From: Cryobacterium frigoriphilum
GTDB lineage: Bacteria > Actinomycetota > Actinomycetes > Actinomycetales > Microbacteriaceae
Length of the DNA: 64,000 nt
NCBI RefSeq assembly: GCF_004403305.1
Contig: NZ_SOHE01000041.1
Coordinates: forward strand, 159,674-223,673
Direction of reading: 5' to 3'
This document shows positions 55,517 to 63,918 of this stretch, piece after piece (positions within the stretch are counted from its first letter, which is position 1; each line of letters begins with the position of its first letter). The notes beneath the pieces were generated by a model. That model made no database searches. It was not told the origin of the DNA and worked only from the letters and a program-made list of their open reading frames with translations. The translations under genes and the position numbers were made by a program.

Positions 55517-56191
55517 CTATTCCCTGCCGTCCTCGAGAGGGATCAGCATCGTGCGGAACGGACCGGCAACGGAGTGGAGGTCCCAGATGCGGTCAGCGAC
55601 GTCGTCGATGCCGCCCGGGAGTTGAAGCTGAGGGATACCACCGGGAATCACCAATTGATTGACGCGGATGCCCTCACCCTCGAGGGCATCGTGGAGCATC
55701 TCGCCGTAGGCACTCTCGGCAGGGAAGGCGATCGAGGTGCCGGCGAAGCCCGCACGTGCCTTCACCGAGGTTCCGCCGTTGATCATGATGATGCTGCCGC
55801 TACCCGCCTGCCGCATCGCGGGGAGCACCGCACGCGCCGCGTGGATGAGCCCGAGGGCCGAGAACTGCAGGGCCTCCAGCGCCAGCTCGGGAGTCATCTC
55901 CAGCACCGGTTTCAGGTAGTCGCGTGACGGGAGCGGGCTGTATTGCAGCGCGGTGATGGGCCCGAGCTCTGCCGCGGCGCGCGCCAGGGCGTCTTCGAGG
56001 GTGGCCGGCGTGCGAACATCCGCTGCGTACGCACTCGCGGTGAAGCCTGCAGCCGTGAGCTCGGCTGCCATGGCGTCCAGCTTCGACTGGCTCCGCGAGA
56101 TGAGGGCTATCGAGAAGCCTTCCCGCCCGAACTTTCGCGCAACTGCCGCGCCGAGTCCGGGTCCAGCTCCGATAATGGCAATGACAGGCAT
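55517..56191 (-). CDS. Short-chain dehydrogenase/reductase
   Basis: 224-aa Rossmann-fold oxidoreductase. The cofactor motif is GAGPGLGAAVARKFG at residues 8-22 (GxGxxxG variant), with SRSQSKLD suggesting NADP(H) preference through the Arg. The usual YxxxK active site is changed: the segment at the expected place reads FPAESAYGEML, with Tyr but no following Lys four residues later. MINGGTSVKARAG takes the place of the usual catalytic-serine strand. The enzyme may be atypical or inactive as a classical SDR. Divergent from a secreted-protein gene across 249 bp. Confidence 0.82.
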   Translation of the reverse strand: MPVIAIIGAGPGLGAAVARKFGREGFSIALISRSQSKLDAMAAELTAAGFTASAYAADVRTPATLEDALARAAAELGPITALQYSPLPSRDYLKPVLEMTPELALEALQFSALGLIHAARAVLPAMRQAGSGSIIMINGGTSVKARAGFAGTSIAFPAESAYGEMLHDALEGEGIRVNQLVIPGGIPQLQLPGGIDDVADRIWDLHSVAGPFRTMLIPLEDGRE

Positions 56192-56440
56192 GATGGGTTC
56201 CTTCGGTCGATGATGTTGTCGTGACCACGCGCGGCCGGAGTGATCGCCTAGCGGCTGGAGCGGGGCTCCTCCGGGTACCGTAGCCGACCAGCCTGTGCAC
56301 CCTCAGGATTTGGGCTTGGCCCCCGCCCGGAAGCCCTATCGCACCCGCTGAAACCGTTCTACGGTATGCCCAGAGCCGATGTCGTCTCCATGCCGTCTTG
56401 ACAGCAGACAAAACCGGCCCGAACCCGATCGGAGCCAGAC

Positions 56441-57334
56441 ATGCTAAAGAAGCTGTCCCTTGTCACGGCCGTCGCAGCCGTCGCAGCCGTATCGCTGTTG
56501 ATAATGCCGGTTCTGCCCGCCACGGCCGCGCCCCTGTCCGGGGCCATTTTCACGACCGACAGTTCCGGGGTTCCGGTGAACCTGAACATCTACCCCACCA
56601 AGGAAGCGGTCTACCTCAACGGCGGACCGGGCATCAACGCCCCCGACGGCGCCGCCGGACTTCCCGCCGACACCTATTCCTTCCAGGTGACCGACCCATC
56701 CGGCGGGACGTTGTTGTCCAGCGACGCCGTCGAATGCCGACAATTCACCGTCGACGGTAGTGGTGTGATCCAGAACGTCCTGGCTTCCGGTGTCTGCGCG
56801 CACGCGACCGGATCAGACGGCGAAGACGGCGGGGCAACCGTTCAGCTGTTCCCCTACGCTGACACGCCGAATAACGGCGGCGTCTACAAGGTATGGGTCA
56901 GCCCGACGTCGCGTCTTGACTGCTCCGCTGCGGGCAACAAGAACTGCTTCGTTCCCCGGTACAGCAAAACGGACAACTTCAAGGTGAGGGACAGCCGGAT
57001 TGTCGAAATCGATACCAGGTTCTGGAAGGCCGGATATTCCCAGCCGCTGGACGGGATGCTCGCCATTTGGACGGACACCAACGGTGCAACGAATGAGAAA
57101 TATTCGGAGTACAACCCCGCTGTCCTGGCATTCCATGAAGCGCACGTCGAGGCGGCCGAGCAGGGCACCCATCTGATCCAGGTCAGCGATCAGGCCAATT
57201 GCGCGATCGCCCGGGTGGTCAGCCCGACAGGCAAGATCAGCACCGCGACGGGCGGCTCGGTGAGCATTGCGGTTTCGGTGAAAAACCACAGTGCCGGCAA
57301 CGCAACCTACTTCGTGGACGTGTACTGCCGTTAG
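56441..57334 (+). CDS. Secreted protein of unknown function
   Basis: 297 aa. Signal peptide MLKKLSLVTAVAAVAAVSLL with cleavage expected near PATAA (about residue 29). I do not recognise the family. Visible features are NIYPTKEAVYLNGGPG, YSFQVTDPSGGTLLSSDAV with Cys in VECRQF, an acidic NPAVLAFHEAHVEAAEQGTH-type segment (AFHEAHVEAAEQG), and several cysteines (about six) that may form disulfides. The protein starts like a prealbumin/carboxypeptidase-type beta-sandwich. Its context suggests surface or secreted function together with the CWB2 protein downstream. RBS GGAG lies six bases before the ATG, and a TTGACA at 56398-56403 may be its -35 box. Confidence 0.7.
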   Translation: MLKKLSLVTAVAAVAAVSLLIMPVLPATAAPLSGAIFTTDSSGVPVNLNIYPTKEAVYLNGGPGINAPDGAAGLPADTYSFQVTDPSGGTLLSSDAVECRQFTVDGSGVIQNVLASGVCAHATGSDGEDGGATVQLFPYADTPNNGGVYKVWVSPTSRLDCSAAGNKNCFVPRYSKTDNFKVRDSRIVEIDTRFWKAGYSQPLDGMLAIWTDTNGATNEKYSEYNPAVLAFHEAHVEAAEQGTHLIQVSDQANCAIARVVSPTGKISTATGGSVSIAVSVKNHSAGNATYFVDVYCR

Positions 57335-57360
57335 AAAACGGAGCCGTGGTGCGCGGCGAT

Positions 57361-57392
57361 CACGTGCGGCGGGCAACCACCCGCCGCACGTG
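57361..57392. terminator. Terminator between secreted-protein gene and CWB2 gene
   Basis: Perfect 13-bp arms CACGTGCGGCGGG / CCCGCCGCACGTG with a CAACCA loop, 27 bp after the stop of the plus-strand gene and between convergent genes. No T-run follows, so it may work as a GC-rich actinobacterial terminator. Confidence 0.75.
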
Positions 57393-57518
57393 ACTACGAC
57401 CACACGCGGTACCCGACTCATCGCTCGAGCCAGCTGCAGCAAGCGGCATTCCAGACGTTGAATCCGAGGGCGCGGCGCACTACCCGTAGCCGGCATCCGC
57501 CTCACAGGACTTACTCGT

Positions 57519-58826
57519 CTAGGTGCAGAGACCCCACGTGTAGGGATGTGCGGCCTGATCCAACACGGCAGTTCCGCCGACCAGTGTGACGAGGGCTGGC
57601 TTAGTGGAGGTCAGGAACAATCCGAGTCCACCGGGGATGCACTGCTTCTGAGCCAGGTAGAGGCCGGCGTGCAGGCCACCCGCAGCGGCCGCAGCGGCCA
57701 GCGCATCGGGGAAGTTCTCACCCGATGCCACGAAGACATGCCTGGTGAACTGGCCCGACCATTCGTTGATGAGTCGAGACGTGTCATAGCGATCTGTTCC
57801 GGCGAAGCGCTTGACATTCTGGACGCGCGTCGTGAGTTCGTTTTCGATCGCCGGAGAGACGGCCGCAGTTCCGCCACCGATGCTTGCTTCCGTACACCCG
57901 AGGTCGGCAATCACAGACCTGGCAGACACTCCGAGGCTTTGGCTGAGGCCGTCAACGAGAAGCAGAGGGCCAGCGCTTGCGGCCGCTGTCGCGCTCAGCG
58001 ACAGGGCATCTGCGAAACTCCGGCCCGAAGCGATGAAGACGGTGCCACAGCTCGGGAACGCCAGACGCGCGATGGCGGCGGATGTGGCATAGCGATCGGC
58101 GCCAAACACTCGTTGCGTTGCGTACCCCCGATTCGTCAGGGCTGCGACGACGCTGTCGTCAATGGCTCCCGGTCCGCCGGCCACGATCACGCGTGCCGGC
58201 TGGAGCCGATTGAGCTCGGCAATAACCGAGGGAGGGATCGAGAGTGGTGTCGTCAGGAGCAGCGGTCCACCCATCTGTGCCGCAGCCGCCGACGCGCTCA
58301 ACCCATCGGGAAAATTCTCCCCACTCGCGAGGAACACCACTGGCGCCGCAGCAAACGCATAGCGCGAGACGGCCACGGCGGATTCATAACGATCAGCCCC
58401 GGCCACCCGTTCGACGGTGGGTTCGAGCGGTGAGCTTTCGAACGGCACGAGCGGATCGATGCCGACGGTTCCACCGGCAACGAAGGTGAACAGCGTGTCC
58501 GCGAACCGGCCTACATTTCCACTCGTCCCGTTGAGCCCCCAGCTCTGGGTTCTCGAACCGACGTTGATGTAATAGTTCCCAGGGGCGATGCCGGCCGCCT
58601 CAAAGCGCCCAGACGCGTCGGTGGAAGCCGTGTAAGCATAGCGCTCCCCGGCGGAACGGCTAAGAGCGACGTAGAAGCCCTCCTTGACCGGGTTATTTGG
58701 GCTCTCTAAGAAACGAATGGTGCCGCTGAATGTCGCGGTCACTGCGTCAGCCGCCTGCGCTGCCGGGACGGCTCCTCCAGCCATCAACAGCAGAATGAGC
58801 AACAGCGAACTGGACAGGCGTTTCAT
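57519..58826 (-). CDS. Cell-wall-binding repeat 2 (CWB2) protein
   Basis: 435 aa, exported. The ATG at 58826 (MKRLSSSLLLILLLMAGG) begins a normal signal peptide ending AAQA; a TTG five codons upstream is the alternative. A small beta-sandwich of the carboxypeptidase-regulatory type follows (SGTIRFLESPNNPVK, ASGRFEAAGIAPGNYYI). Then come three CWB2 modules, each opening with a motif like RVAGADRYESA, RVFGADRYATS or RFAGTDRYDTS, near residues 140, 240 and 340. Each contains an ASGxxFxDxL segment. CWB2 triplets anchor proteins non-covalently to wall polymers in other Gram-positives. No catalytic domain is visible, so a structural or adhesive role is inferred. Confidence 0.88.
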   Translation of the reverse strand: MKRLSSSLLLILLLMAGGAVPAAQAADAVTATFSGTIRFLESPNNPVKEGFYVALSRSAGERYAYTASTDASGRFEAAGIAPGNYYINVGSRTQSWGLNGTSGNVGRFADTLFTFVAGGTVGIDPLVPFESSPLEPTVERVAGADRYESAVAVSRYAFAAAPVVFLASGENFPDGLSASAAAAQMGGPLLLTTPLSIPPSVIAELNRLQPARVIVAGGPGAIDDSVVAALTNRGYATQRVFGADRYATSAAIARLAFPSCGTVFIASGRSFADALSLSATAAASAGPLLLVDGLSQSLGVSARSVIADLGCTEASIGGGTAAVSPAIENELTTRVQNVKRFAGTDRYDTSRLINEWSGQFTRHVFVASGENFPDALAAAAAAGGLHAGLYLAQKQCIPGGLGLFLTSTKPALVTLVGGTAVLDQAAHPYTWGLCT

Positions 58827-58841
58827 CGGGGCAGGGCTCAA

Positions 58842-59179
58842 TTCGATCAGCGGGTTTGACGAATTGCCCGATCACGACAGGTTCTCACAGCGCTGACGCA
58901 GTGTCCAGCGACAACGCGGTCCCGTCGACGATGTCGAACTCGCTGGGGTGACAAATTCGAGGGCCGAGCGACGTCGGCTGAGCATCCGCCACCCGTCGCC
59001 GGATAGTCGACCAGGTGACCGGGCCGGAAGCGGTACTCCACCAGGTTTCGTTTCCGGTCAACATCTGAGAAACGCTAGACGTCGCCCGCGTATCCCACGC
59101 CCAGGTCAGCCGCTGCCTGCCTCAGACGCCTATGTTGGTCAGTTGTTAAACCTGAACTCGACCACGTTCCGAAGTCGAA
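58842..59179. other. 338-bp region without a supported gene
   Basis: Lies upstream of the CWB2 gene and downstream of the DUF2695 gene, both on minus. Short frames exist on both strands but show no recognisable domain, ribosome binding site or codon bias. It should hold the CWB2 promoter. Its lower coding density and the nearby higA remnant suggest decayed accessory DNA. Confidence 0.5.
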
Positions 59180-59608
59180 TCACCGGTACCGCGAGCGGGA
59201 AACGCGTTCCCAGTTCGCACACGGTTGAGTCGACCCCCGTCGCGTTGTCTCGCACGGGGGCATCGTGTCGGGTGGCGCAGGTTCCGCCCACGCGTCACAA
59301 TCATCCGAGTCAACGAATTCATGCGCCTGCGTCCAAAGCCGCGTGGCGGGCTGATAGGTGTTCATGAACATTTCGCAATCGCAACAACATGCGCCCATCG
59401 CTGAGAGCCGCGCCAGGAGTGCCGTAGCGCGAGGGGCAACGCTATCTCGATAGTGCGATGCGAACCGGTGGGTGCCGTCGCACCCGAACTCGTCGAGTTG
59501 GCGAGCCACGAAGCAGGCGAGACATTCGCCCGCCGTGGGAGTCATGAGCGTCGAGGCGGCATCGTGAAGGATCCGCTCAGCCCGTTCGGTGATCGATGTG
59601 GGTTCCAT
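59180..59608 (-). CDS. DUF2695 family protein
   Basis: 142 aa. The core ECLACFVARQLDEFGCDGTH ... RLSAMGACCCDCEMFMNTY is the DUF2695 signature: a CxxC pair near residue 29 and a CCCDCE cluster near residue 72, together with a His, likely forming a zinc site. The C-terminal 60 residues beyond QPATRLWTQ are Cys/Pro/Thr-rich, without known similarity, and may be a late extension by loss of an earlier stop. Function unknown. It lies in an accessory-looking stretch with a broken higA gene directly upstream on the same strand. Confidence 0.75.
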   Translation of the reverse strand: MEPTSITERAERILHDAASTLMTPTAGECLACFVARQLDEFGCDGTHRFASHYRDSVAPRATALLARLSAMGACCCDCEMFMNTYQPATRLWTQAHEFVDSDDCDAWAEPAPPDTMPPCETTRRGSTQPCANWERVSRSRYR

Positions 59609-60079
59609 GCGGAAACCCTGCCACGAACCTCAGACATCGGAACTCGCCACCGTTCCGGGACCGCGCAAGGCGGATCGCTGTGTCGGCCGTGAGGCCCCGC
59701 CTGCCGTGAACGATCTCATCGATCTGGCGCGACGGTTCTGCGTAATCCCGAATTGTGCTGTGCGGGATATGCCGCTGTCCCCGCTGACCCAGGCCGTCCG
59801 ACTATCCATAAGTTTGGACACGATTTGTCTGCCGTGACCTCACGATTCGACAGATGCTCCGCGAAGCGACCACCGACCGAATCCCCGAGTTCGCCCACGA
59901 CGACCTGGGTCGCTTTGCCTGGGGTACCAACCTTTACCCAGACTCCATGATTATCTCCAGCGCGGAGTCGATCGACCGTGCGCTCGTCAATGATCCCCGG
60001 CTGGACACGCGACGATCAGGAAAGAGTCGGACCTCCTGCCAGTGAATTCCGGAGACTGAAGACGGCGCGCCGCCTCAGT
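59609..60079. other. 471-bp degenerate accessory region
   Basis: Between the DUF2695 gene and the toxin gene. It contains the frameshifted higA antitoxin remnant (59655-59800). The remaining about 280 bp (59800-60079) have several short frames on plus (for example 59854-60045) with no recognisable domain. No matching HigB toxin sequence could be found upstream of the remnant. Confidence 0.6.
59655..59800 (-). pseudogene. Remnant of a HigA-type (XRE) antitoxin, frameshifted
   Basis: In one minus frame 59773-59728 reads GISRTAQFGITQNRRA, matching the first helices of HigA antitoxins. In a second frame, 59726 down to about 59655, it continues as QIDEIVHGRRGLTADTAIRL, the recognition helix and following segment. 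The family reads GLSQYRLAKDIGVPxxRIDEIVHGRRGITADTALRLAR as one chain, so a frameshift lies near 59726-59740. No start codon or N-terminal GEILREEF part is found, and the C-terminal EFW segment is missing. It is therefore a pseudogene left from a type II toxin-antitoxin locus. Confidence 0.72.
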
Positions 60080-60415
60080 TCAATCGGCCAGTCCGAGAAA
60101 GACCATGATCAGGCGCTCCAGGTCGACAAGCTGTGGCGAAGACATCCGGCCGATCTTCTGCCCCAGGTGTGCTCGACGCACCGTGGTGATTTTGTCGACC
60201 ATTACGAAGCTGGCTTCATCGAGGCCGGTCAGGGCATCGGCGGGGATTGGTAGCCGCAGTAGCGGAGCGGAAACTCGGGTGGTCGTCAACGGACACACAG
60301 TGACAGAATCCGTGCCGTCGAAGCGATCATCCTGCAGCACGACTGCCGGTCGTGGTTTGGACGCGTAAACGCCTCCCGCGACGGACCAGATCTCGCCTCT
60401 GATCAGTCCTCCCAC
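60080..60415 (-). CDS. MazF/PemK-type toxin (endoribonuclease)
   Basis: 111 aa, type II toxin of the MazF/PemK superfamily, predicted sequence-specific mRNA interferase. Family motifs are GEIWSVAGG near the N-terminus, SKPRPAVVLQDD, VTVCPLTTT and the C-terminal VDKITTVRRAHLGQKIGRM. The conserved catalytic Arg (KPRP) and Thr/Ser strand are present, so it looks intact. It overlaps the upstream antitoxin gene by 13 bp, antitoxin first. Cognate cleavage sequence cannot be predicted. Confidence 0.92.
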   Translation of the reverse strand: MGGLIRGEIWSVAGGVYASKPRPAVVLQDDRFDGTDSVTVCPLTTTRVSAPLLRLPIPADALTGLDEASFVMVDKITTVRRAHLGQKIGRMSSPQLVDLERLIMVFLGLAD

Positions 60416-60606
60416 GGAGCCGAGACGGCTTCGACGAAGGCCTGGTCATCGCCGGCGTCGTCCACACGAGCTACCGCGAGAGACTGTCGATGCGCTTCTG
60501 CCACGAACGACTCGGAACGCACGTCGGGGACCCACACCTGAACCAAACGGAAGCCCTGCTCCCGCATCCGGTCCCGATGCGCACCCACCCTGTCTCGTAC
60601 AGCCAT
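60403..60606 (-). CDS. MazE-like antitoxin (DUF3018 family)
   Basis: 67 aa. The pattern RDRVGAHRDRMREQGFRLVQVWVPDVRS is the DUF3018 signature of antitoxins paired with MazF-type toxins (core REQGFRLVQVWVPDVRS). The N-terminus should form a DNA-binding part and the acidic C-terminus (DDAGDDQAFVEAV) should wrap the toxin. ATG at 60606 has no Shine-Dalgarno; the palindrome TGTTACATGTAACA ends seven bases upstream, so the transcript may be leaderless and autoregulated. Confidence 0.88.
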   Translation of the reverse strand: MAVRDRVGAHRDRMREQGFRLVQVWVPDVRSESFVAEAHRQSLAVARVDDAGDDQAFVEAVSAPWED

Positions 60607-60613
60607 GAAGTGA

Positions 60614-60627
60614 TGTTACATGTAACA
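60614..60627. promoter_or_regulatory. Palindromic operator of the toxin-antitoxin operon
   Basis: Perfect 14-bp palindrome TGTTACATGTAACA, 8 bp upstream of the antitoxin ATG. It overlaps the likely -10 box (TAACAT on minus). Antitoxins of this class usually repress their own promoter through such a site; binding here is inferred. Confidence 0.65.
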
Positions 60628-60660
60628 CTTGGGGCGCGCTAGGGGCGTGCGCACGCAGAA

Positions 60661-61734
60661 CTAGACGTTGAAGCGGAACTCCACCACGTCGCCGTCCTGC
60701 ATCACGTATTCCTTGCCCTCGATGCGGGCCTTGCCCTTGAGGCGAGCCTCCGCGATCGAGCCGGCGGCCATCAGGTCGTCGAAGGAGAAGATCTCAGCCT
60801 TGATGAAGCCCTTCTGGAAGTCGGTGTGAATGACGCCGGCGGCCTGCGGGGCGGTCCAGCCCTTCTGAATCGTCCAGGCGCGGCACTCTTTCGGGCCGGC
60901 GGTGAGGTAGGTCTGCAGGCCGAGGGTGTCGAAGCCGATGCGGGCGAGCTGGTCGAGACCGCTCTCGGCCTGACCGGTCGAGGCGAGCATCTCCGCGGCA
61001 TCCTCTGCATCGAGCTCGCTGAGCTCGGATTCGAGCTTCGCGTCGAGGAACACGGCGTTCGCCGGGGCGACGAGGGCCGCGAGAGTGTCGAGCTTGGCCT
61101 GGTCCTGCAGCACGGCCTCGTCGACATTGAAGACGTAGATGAACGGCTTCGCCGTCAGCAGGCCGAGCTCGCGAATCGGTTCGAGGTCGAGGCTGGCCGC
61201 AGAGAGCGGCTGGCCGGCATCCAGAATGGCCTGCGCCTTGACCGCGGTCTCAAGCACGAGGGCGGGCAGCTTGCGGCCCTTGACCTCTTTCTCAAAGCGC
61301 AATACGGCCTTCTCGAGGGTCTGCAGGTCGGCGAGGATCAGCTCGGTGTTGATGGTCTCCATGTCGCCGGCCGGGTTGACCTCGCCGTCGACGTGCACCA
61401 CATCGGGGTCGGCGAATCCGCGGATGACCTGGGCGATCGCATCCGCTTCGCGAATGTTGGCGAGGAACTTGTTGCCGAGCCCCTCCCCCTCGCTGGCGCC
61501 CCGCACGATGCCGGCGATGTCGACGAACGACACCGGGGCCGGCAGCAGGGTCTTGCTGCCGTAGATGGTCGCGAGATCGGCGAGGCGGGAATCGGGAAGG
61601 TTCACGATCCCGACGTTCGGCTCGATGGTGGCGAAGGGGTAGTTCGCCGCGAGTACGTTGTTTTTGGTCAACGCGTTGAAGAGGGTGGACTTGCCGACAT
61701 TGGGCAGTCCGACGATTGCAATTGTAAGAGCCAC
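60661..61734 (-). CDS. ychF: Redox-regulated ATPase YchF
   Basis: 357-aa Obg-related P-loop protein that binds ATP rather than GTP and associates with ribosomes. The P-loop GLPNVGKST lies at residues 9-17. [20 protein letters not shown] is switch II (DxAG), and FNVDE replaces the NKxD specificity motif, as is typical of YchF. The C-terminal TGS domain ends [15 protein letters not shown] choose the GTG at 61734, which puts the P-loop at the usual distance. The longer frame to 61911 would overlap the divergent exonuclease gene. Single gene; divergent from the exonuclease over 73 bp. Confidence 0.96.
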   Translation of the reverse strand: MALTIAIVGLPNVGKSTLFNALTKNNVLAANYPFATIEPNVGIVNLPDSRLADLATIYGSKTLLPAPVSFVDIAGIVRGASEGEGLGNKFLANIREADAIAQVIRGFADPDVVHVDGEVNPAGDMETINTELILADLQTLEKAVLRFEKEVKGRKLPALVLETAVKAQAILDAGQPLSAASLDLEPIRELGLLTAKPFIYVFNVDEAVLQDQAKLDTLAALVAPANAVFLDAKLESELSELDAEDAAEMLASTGQAESGLDQLARIGFDTLGLQTYLTAGPKECRAWTIQKGWTAPQAAGVIHTDFQKGFIKAEIFSFDDLMAAGSIAEARLKGKARIEGKEYVMQDGDVVEFRFNV

Positions 61735-61807
61735 GAGAGTCCAGTCTACCGTTTCGTGCGGGAAGCGCTGTCGGCGGGCGTGTCGGAGGCTCGTGAGACG
61801 ATGACAC

Positions 61808-62422
61808 GTGCTGAATTTCACCGCTATCGATTTCGAAACCGCCAACTCGTCGGGCGCTTCGGCGTGCTCGGTCGGGCTGGTGAAGGTGCACGACGGCAAG
61901 GTCGTCGACAAGGTGTACTGGTTGATTCAGCCGCCGCCCGGGCACGACACCTTCCTGGAATGGAACACGAAGATCCACGGCCTGCGGGCAGCGGATGTCG
62001 TGGGCGCCGACACCTGGGCGCAGCAGCTCCCGAAGCTGGTCGCCTTCGCCGACGGCGACCCGCTCGTGGCGCACAACGCCGGATTCGACCTCGGCGTCAT
62101 CAAGACCGCCTCCACCGTCACCGGCCAGACCGTTCCCGACTTCTCGTACGTGTGCAGCCTTCAGGTCGCCCGCCGCACCTACCACCTCGACTCCTATCGG
62201 CTGCCGCTGGCCGCCGCAGCCGCCGGCTTCGAAGGCTTCTCGCACCACAATGCGCTGGCGGATGCCGAGGCGTGCGCCGCCATCATCATCCACGCCGCCG
62301 CCGTGCACGACTCGAAAACCCTGGGCGGGCTCGCCCGCTTTCTGCGGGTGAAGATCGGCGTGATCGGGCCGGAGGCGACCAAGGAGCACGCCTCAAACCA
62401 TGGGCCGATGGCCTTGCAGTAG
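61808..62422 (+). CDS. DEDDh-type 3'-5' exonuclease (DnaQ-like)
   Basis: 204-aa exonuclease-fold protein. Exo I is AIDFETANSSG (Asp8, Glu10), Exo II VAHNAGFDLGVI, and Exo III HHNALADAEACAAI with the catalytic His and Asp. The central HGLRAADVVGADTW segment also fits the RNase T/DnaQ epsilon group. The C-terminus (FLRVKIGVIGPEATKEHAS) is a short extension. The start is a GTG at 61808. It may act in DNA repair or RNA turnover; its neighbour rmuC, 65 bp downstream on the same strand, is also DNA-metabolism-related. Confidence 0.9.
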   Translation: MLNFTAIDFETANSSGASACSVGLVKVHDGKVVDKVYWLIQPPPGHDTFLEWNTKIHGLRAADVVGADTWAQQLPKLVAFADGDPLVAHNAGFDLGVIKTASTVTGQTVPDFSYVCSLQVARRTYHLDSYRLPLAAAAAGFEGFSHHNALADAEACAAIIIHAAAVHDSKTLGGLARFLRVKIGVIGPEATKEHASNHGPMALQ

Positions 62423-62487
62423 CCGAATCCTCCCCGAGGCGGCACGCCTTTCGGGGAGTGTCGGAGGGTGCTGACAGACTTATTTGC

Positions 62488-63789
62488 ATGGACACTCTCA
62501 GCCTGATCCTCGGCCTTCTCATCGGTGCACTGCTCGGCGCCCTGCTCGTCTACGTTGTGCTCGCGCGACGCGCGGGCGGGCGTCCGCTTGCCGTCGACCC
62601 GGCAATGCTCGACGCCCGGCACCAGATGGCCCTCGCCGAGCTGCGCGCCGGGGAAGCATCCGTTCGCGGCGCGCTGCAGGCCGAGCTGTCGGCCGCCCTC
62701 GCCACGGTCGACGGCCTGCGCGGCCAGATCGTCGACGTACGGCAGCAATACCGCGAACTGAGCGAACTCCAGCACACCGACCAGGCCGCGCGCACCGAAC
62801 GTGACCGGCAAGAGAGCAAGGTGCTGCAGGCACTCGCCCCGGTGAAAGAGAGCCTGCAGGACATGCAGAAGAAGGTGTCGGAGCTCGAGGCCCAGCGCAC
62901 CCTGCAGCACGGCGAGCTCAGCGAGCAGCTGCGGTTCGCGACCGAATCCGAGGAGCGGCTCAGCCGCACGGCCGAGTCGCTCGCATCCGCTCTTCGCGCG
63001 AACAGCACCCGGGGGGTCTGGGGCGAGACTCAGTTGCGCAGCGTGGTCGAGGCCGCGGGCCTTCTCGAACGGGTCGACTTTGATGTTCAGGCGAGCATCA
63101 GTTCAGACGCCGGAGCCGGCCGGCCCGACATGGTCGTGCACCTGCCGGGCGGTAAAAACATCGCCGTCGACGCCAAGGTGCCCTTCAGTGCGTTCCTCGA
63201 GGCCAGCCAAATACCGGCGACGGCGACGGGTGCGGAGGGCGACCGCCGCGCGACGCTCATGAAAGCGCACGTGAAGGCCGTGCGTGACCACGTCATCGCG
63301 CTCGGCGGCAAGGCCTACTGGCAGGGGCTCGAGGCCTCCCCCGAGATCGTGATCGCGTTCATTCCGAGCGAGTCTCTCGTGTCGTCGGCGCTCGAGGCCG
63401 ACCCATCGATCATGGAGTTCGCCTTCAGCAAGCGGGTCGCGCTCGCTTCCCCCGTCACCCTCTGGTCGGTGCTGAAGACCGTCGCCTTCAGCTGGCAGCA
63501 AGATGTGCTGACCCACGACGCCAAGGTGCTCTTCGACCTCAGCCGAGAGCTCTACACGCGATTGTCGGTCACGGCCACTCACATCGAGAAGCTCGGGCGA
63601 TCGATCGAACGCACCGTCAAGGACTACAACGGCTTCGTCGGGTCGATGGAACGTCAGGTGCTGCCGACTGCCCGCAAGCTCAACGCGCTCGACGAATCGA
63701 TCGTGCTCGCGCCGCTCGCCGCCATCGACGAACCCACCCGCGAGCTGGCCGCCTACGAGTTCGTCGCCGAGCTCGAACAGTCCCGGTAG
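62488..63789 (+). CDS. rmuC: DNA recombination protein RmuC
   Basis: 433 aa. An N-terminal membrane helix (LSLILGLLIGALLGALLVYVV, about residues 4-24) is followed by a long coiled coil (about 40-160) and the RmuC nuclease-like domain. That domain has STRGVWGETQLRSVVEAAGL, VHLPGGKNIAVDAKVPFSAF, the IVIAFIPSESLVSSAL region and DVLTHDAKVLFD. RmuC limits recombination at inverted repeats in E. coli genetics. The ATG at 62488 is chosen because the upstream open frame is antisense to ychF. Convergent with the partial gene at 63919, with a 63-bp palindrome between them. Confidence 0.94.
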   Translation: MDTLSLILGLLIGALLGALLVYVVLARRAGGRPLAVDPAMLDARHQMALAELRAGEASVRGALQAELSAALATVDGLRGQIVDVRQQYRELSELQHTDQAARTERDRQESKVLQALAPVKESLQDMQKKVSELEAQRTLQHGELSEQLRFATESEERLSRTAESLASALRANSTRGVWGETQLRSVVEAAGLLERVDFDVQASISSDAGAGRPDMVVHLPGGKNIAVDAKVPFSAFLEASQIPATATGAEGDRRATLMKAHVKAVRDHVIALGGKAYWQGLEASPEIVIAFIPSESLVSSALEADPSIMEFAFSKRVALASPVTLWSVLKTVAFSWQQDVLTHDAKVLFDLSRELYTRLSVTATHIEKLGRSIERTVKDYNGFVGSMERQVLPTARKLNALDESIVLAPLAAIDEPTRELAAYEFVAELEQSR

Positions 63790-63819
63790 CCATCCGCTCG
63801 CTGCCACCCGGGTTAACCG

Positions 63820-63882
63820 CCGCGAGAGCGGGTGGCTCGTCGGTGAGACCAGGTCTAACCGACGAGCCACCCGCTCTCGCGG
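63820..63882. repeat. 63-bp palindromic element, copy 2
   Basis: Perfect 25-bp arms starting CCGCGAGAGCGGGTGGCTCG around a 13-nt loop. Same total length and same outer sequence as the element at 38219-38281, with two compensatory pair changes inside the arms. It sits between convergent rmuC and the partial gene, where it could act as a terminator. Confidence 0.92.
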
Positions 63883-63918
63883 GACGTGCAGGGTGTTACG
63901 AGACCGGCTAGGCCGGGG

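Noticed and set aside
57342..57518. tRNA-like fold near the hairpin
   Set aside because: No cloverleaf, anticodon arm or CCA end. The structure is a simple terminator-type hairpin.
59854..60045. Small plus-strand open frame
   Set aside because: No ribosome binding site, no recognisable domain and it lies in degenerate DNA beside the higA remnant.
60826..62487. Long plus-strand open frame upstream of rmuC
   Set aside because: It is antisense to ychF and overlaps the exonuclease gene in another frame. The RmuC membrane helix starts at 62488.
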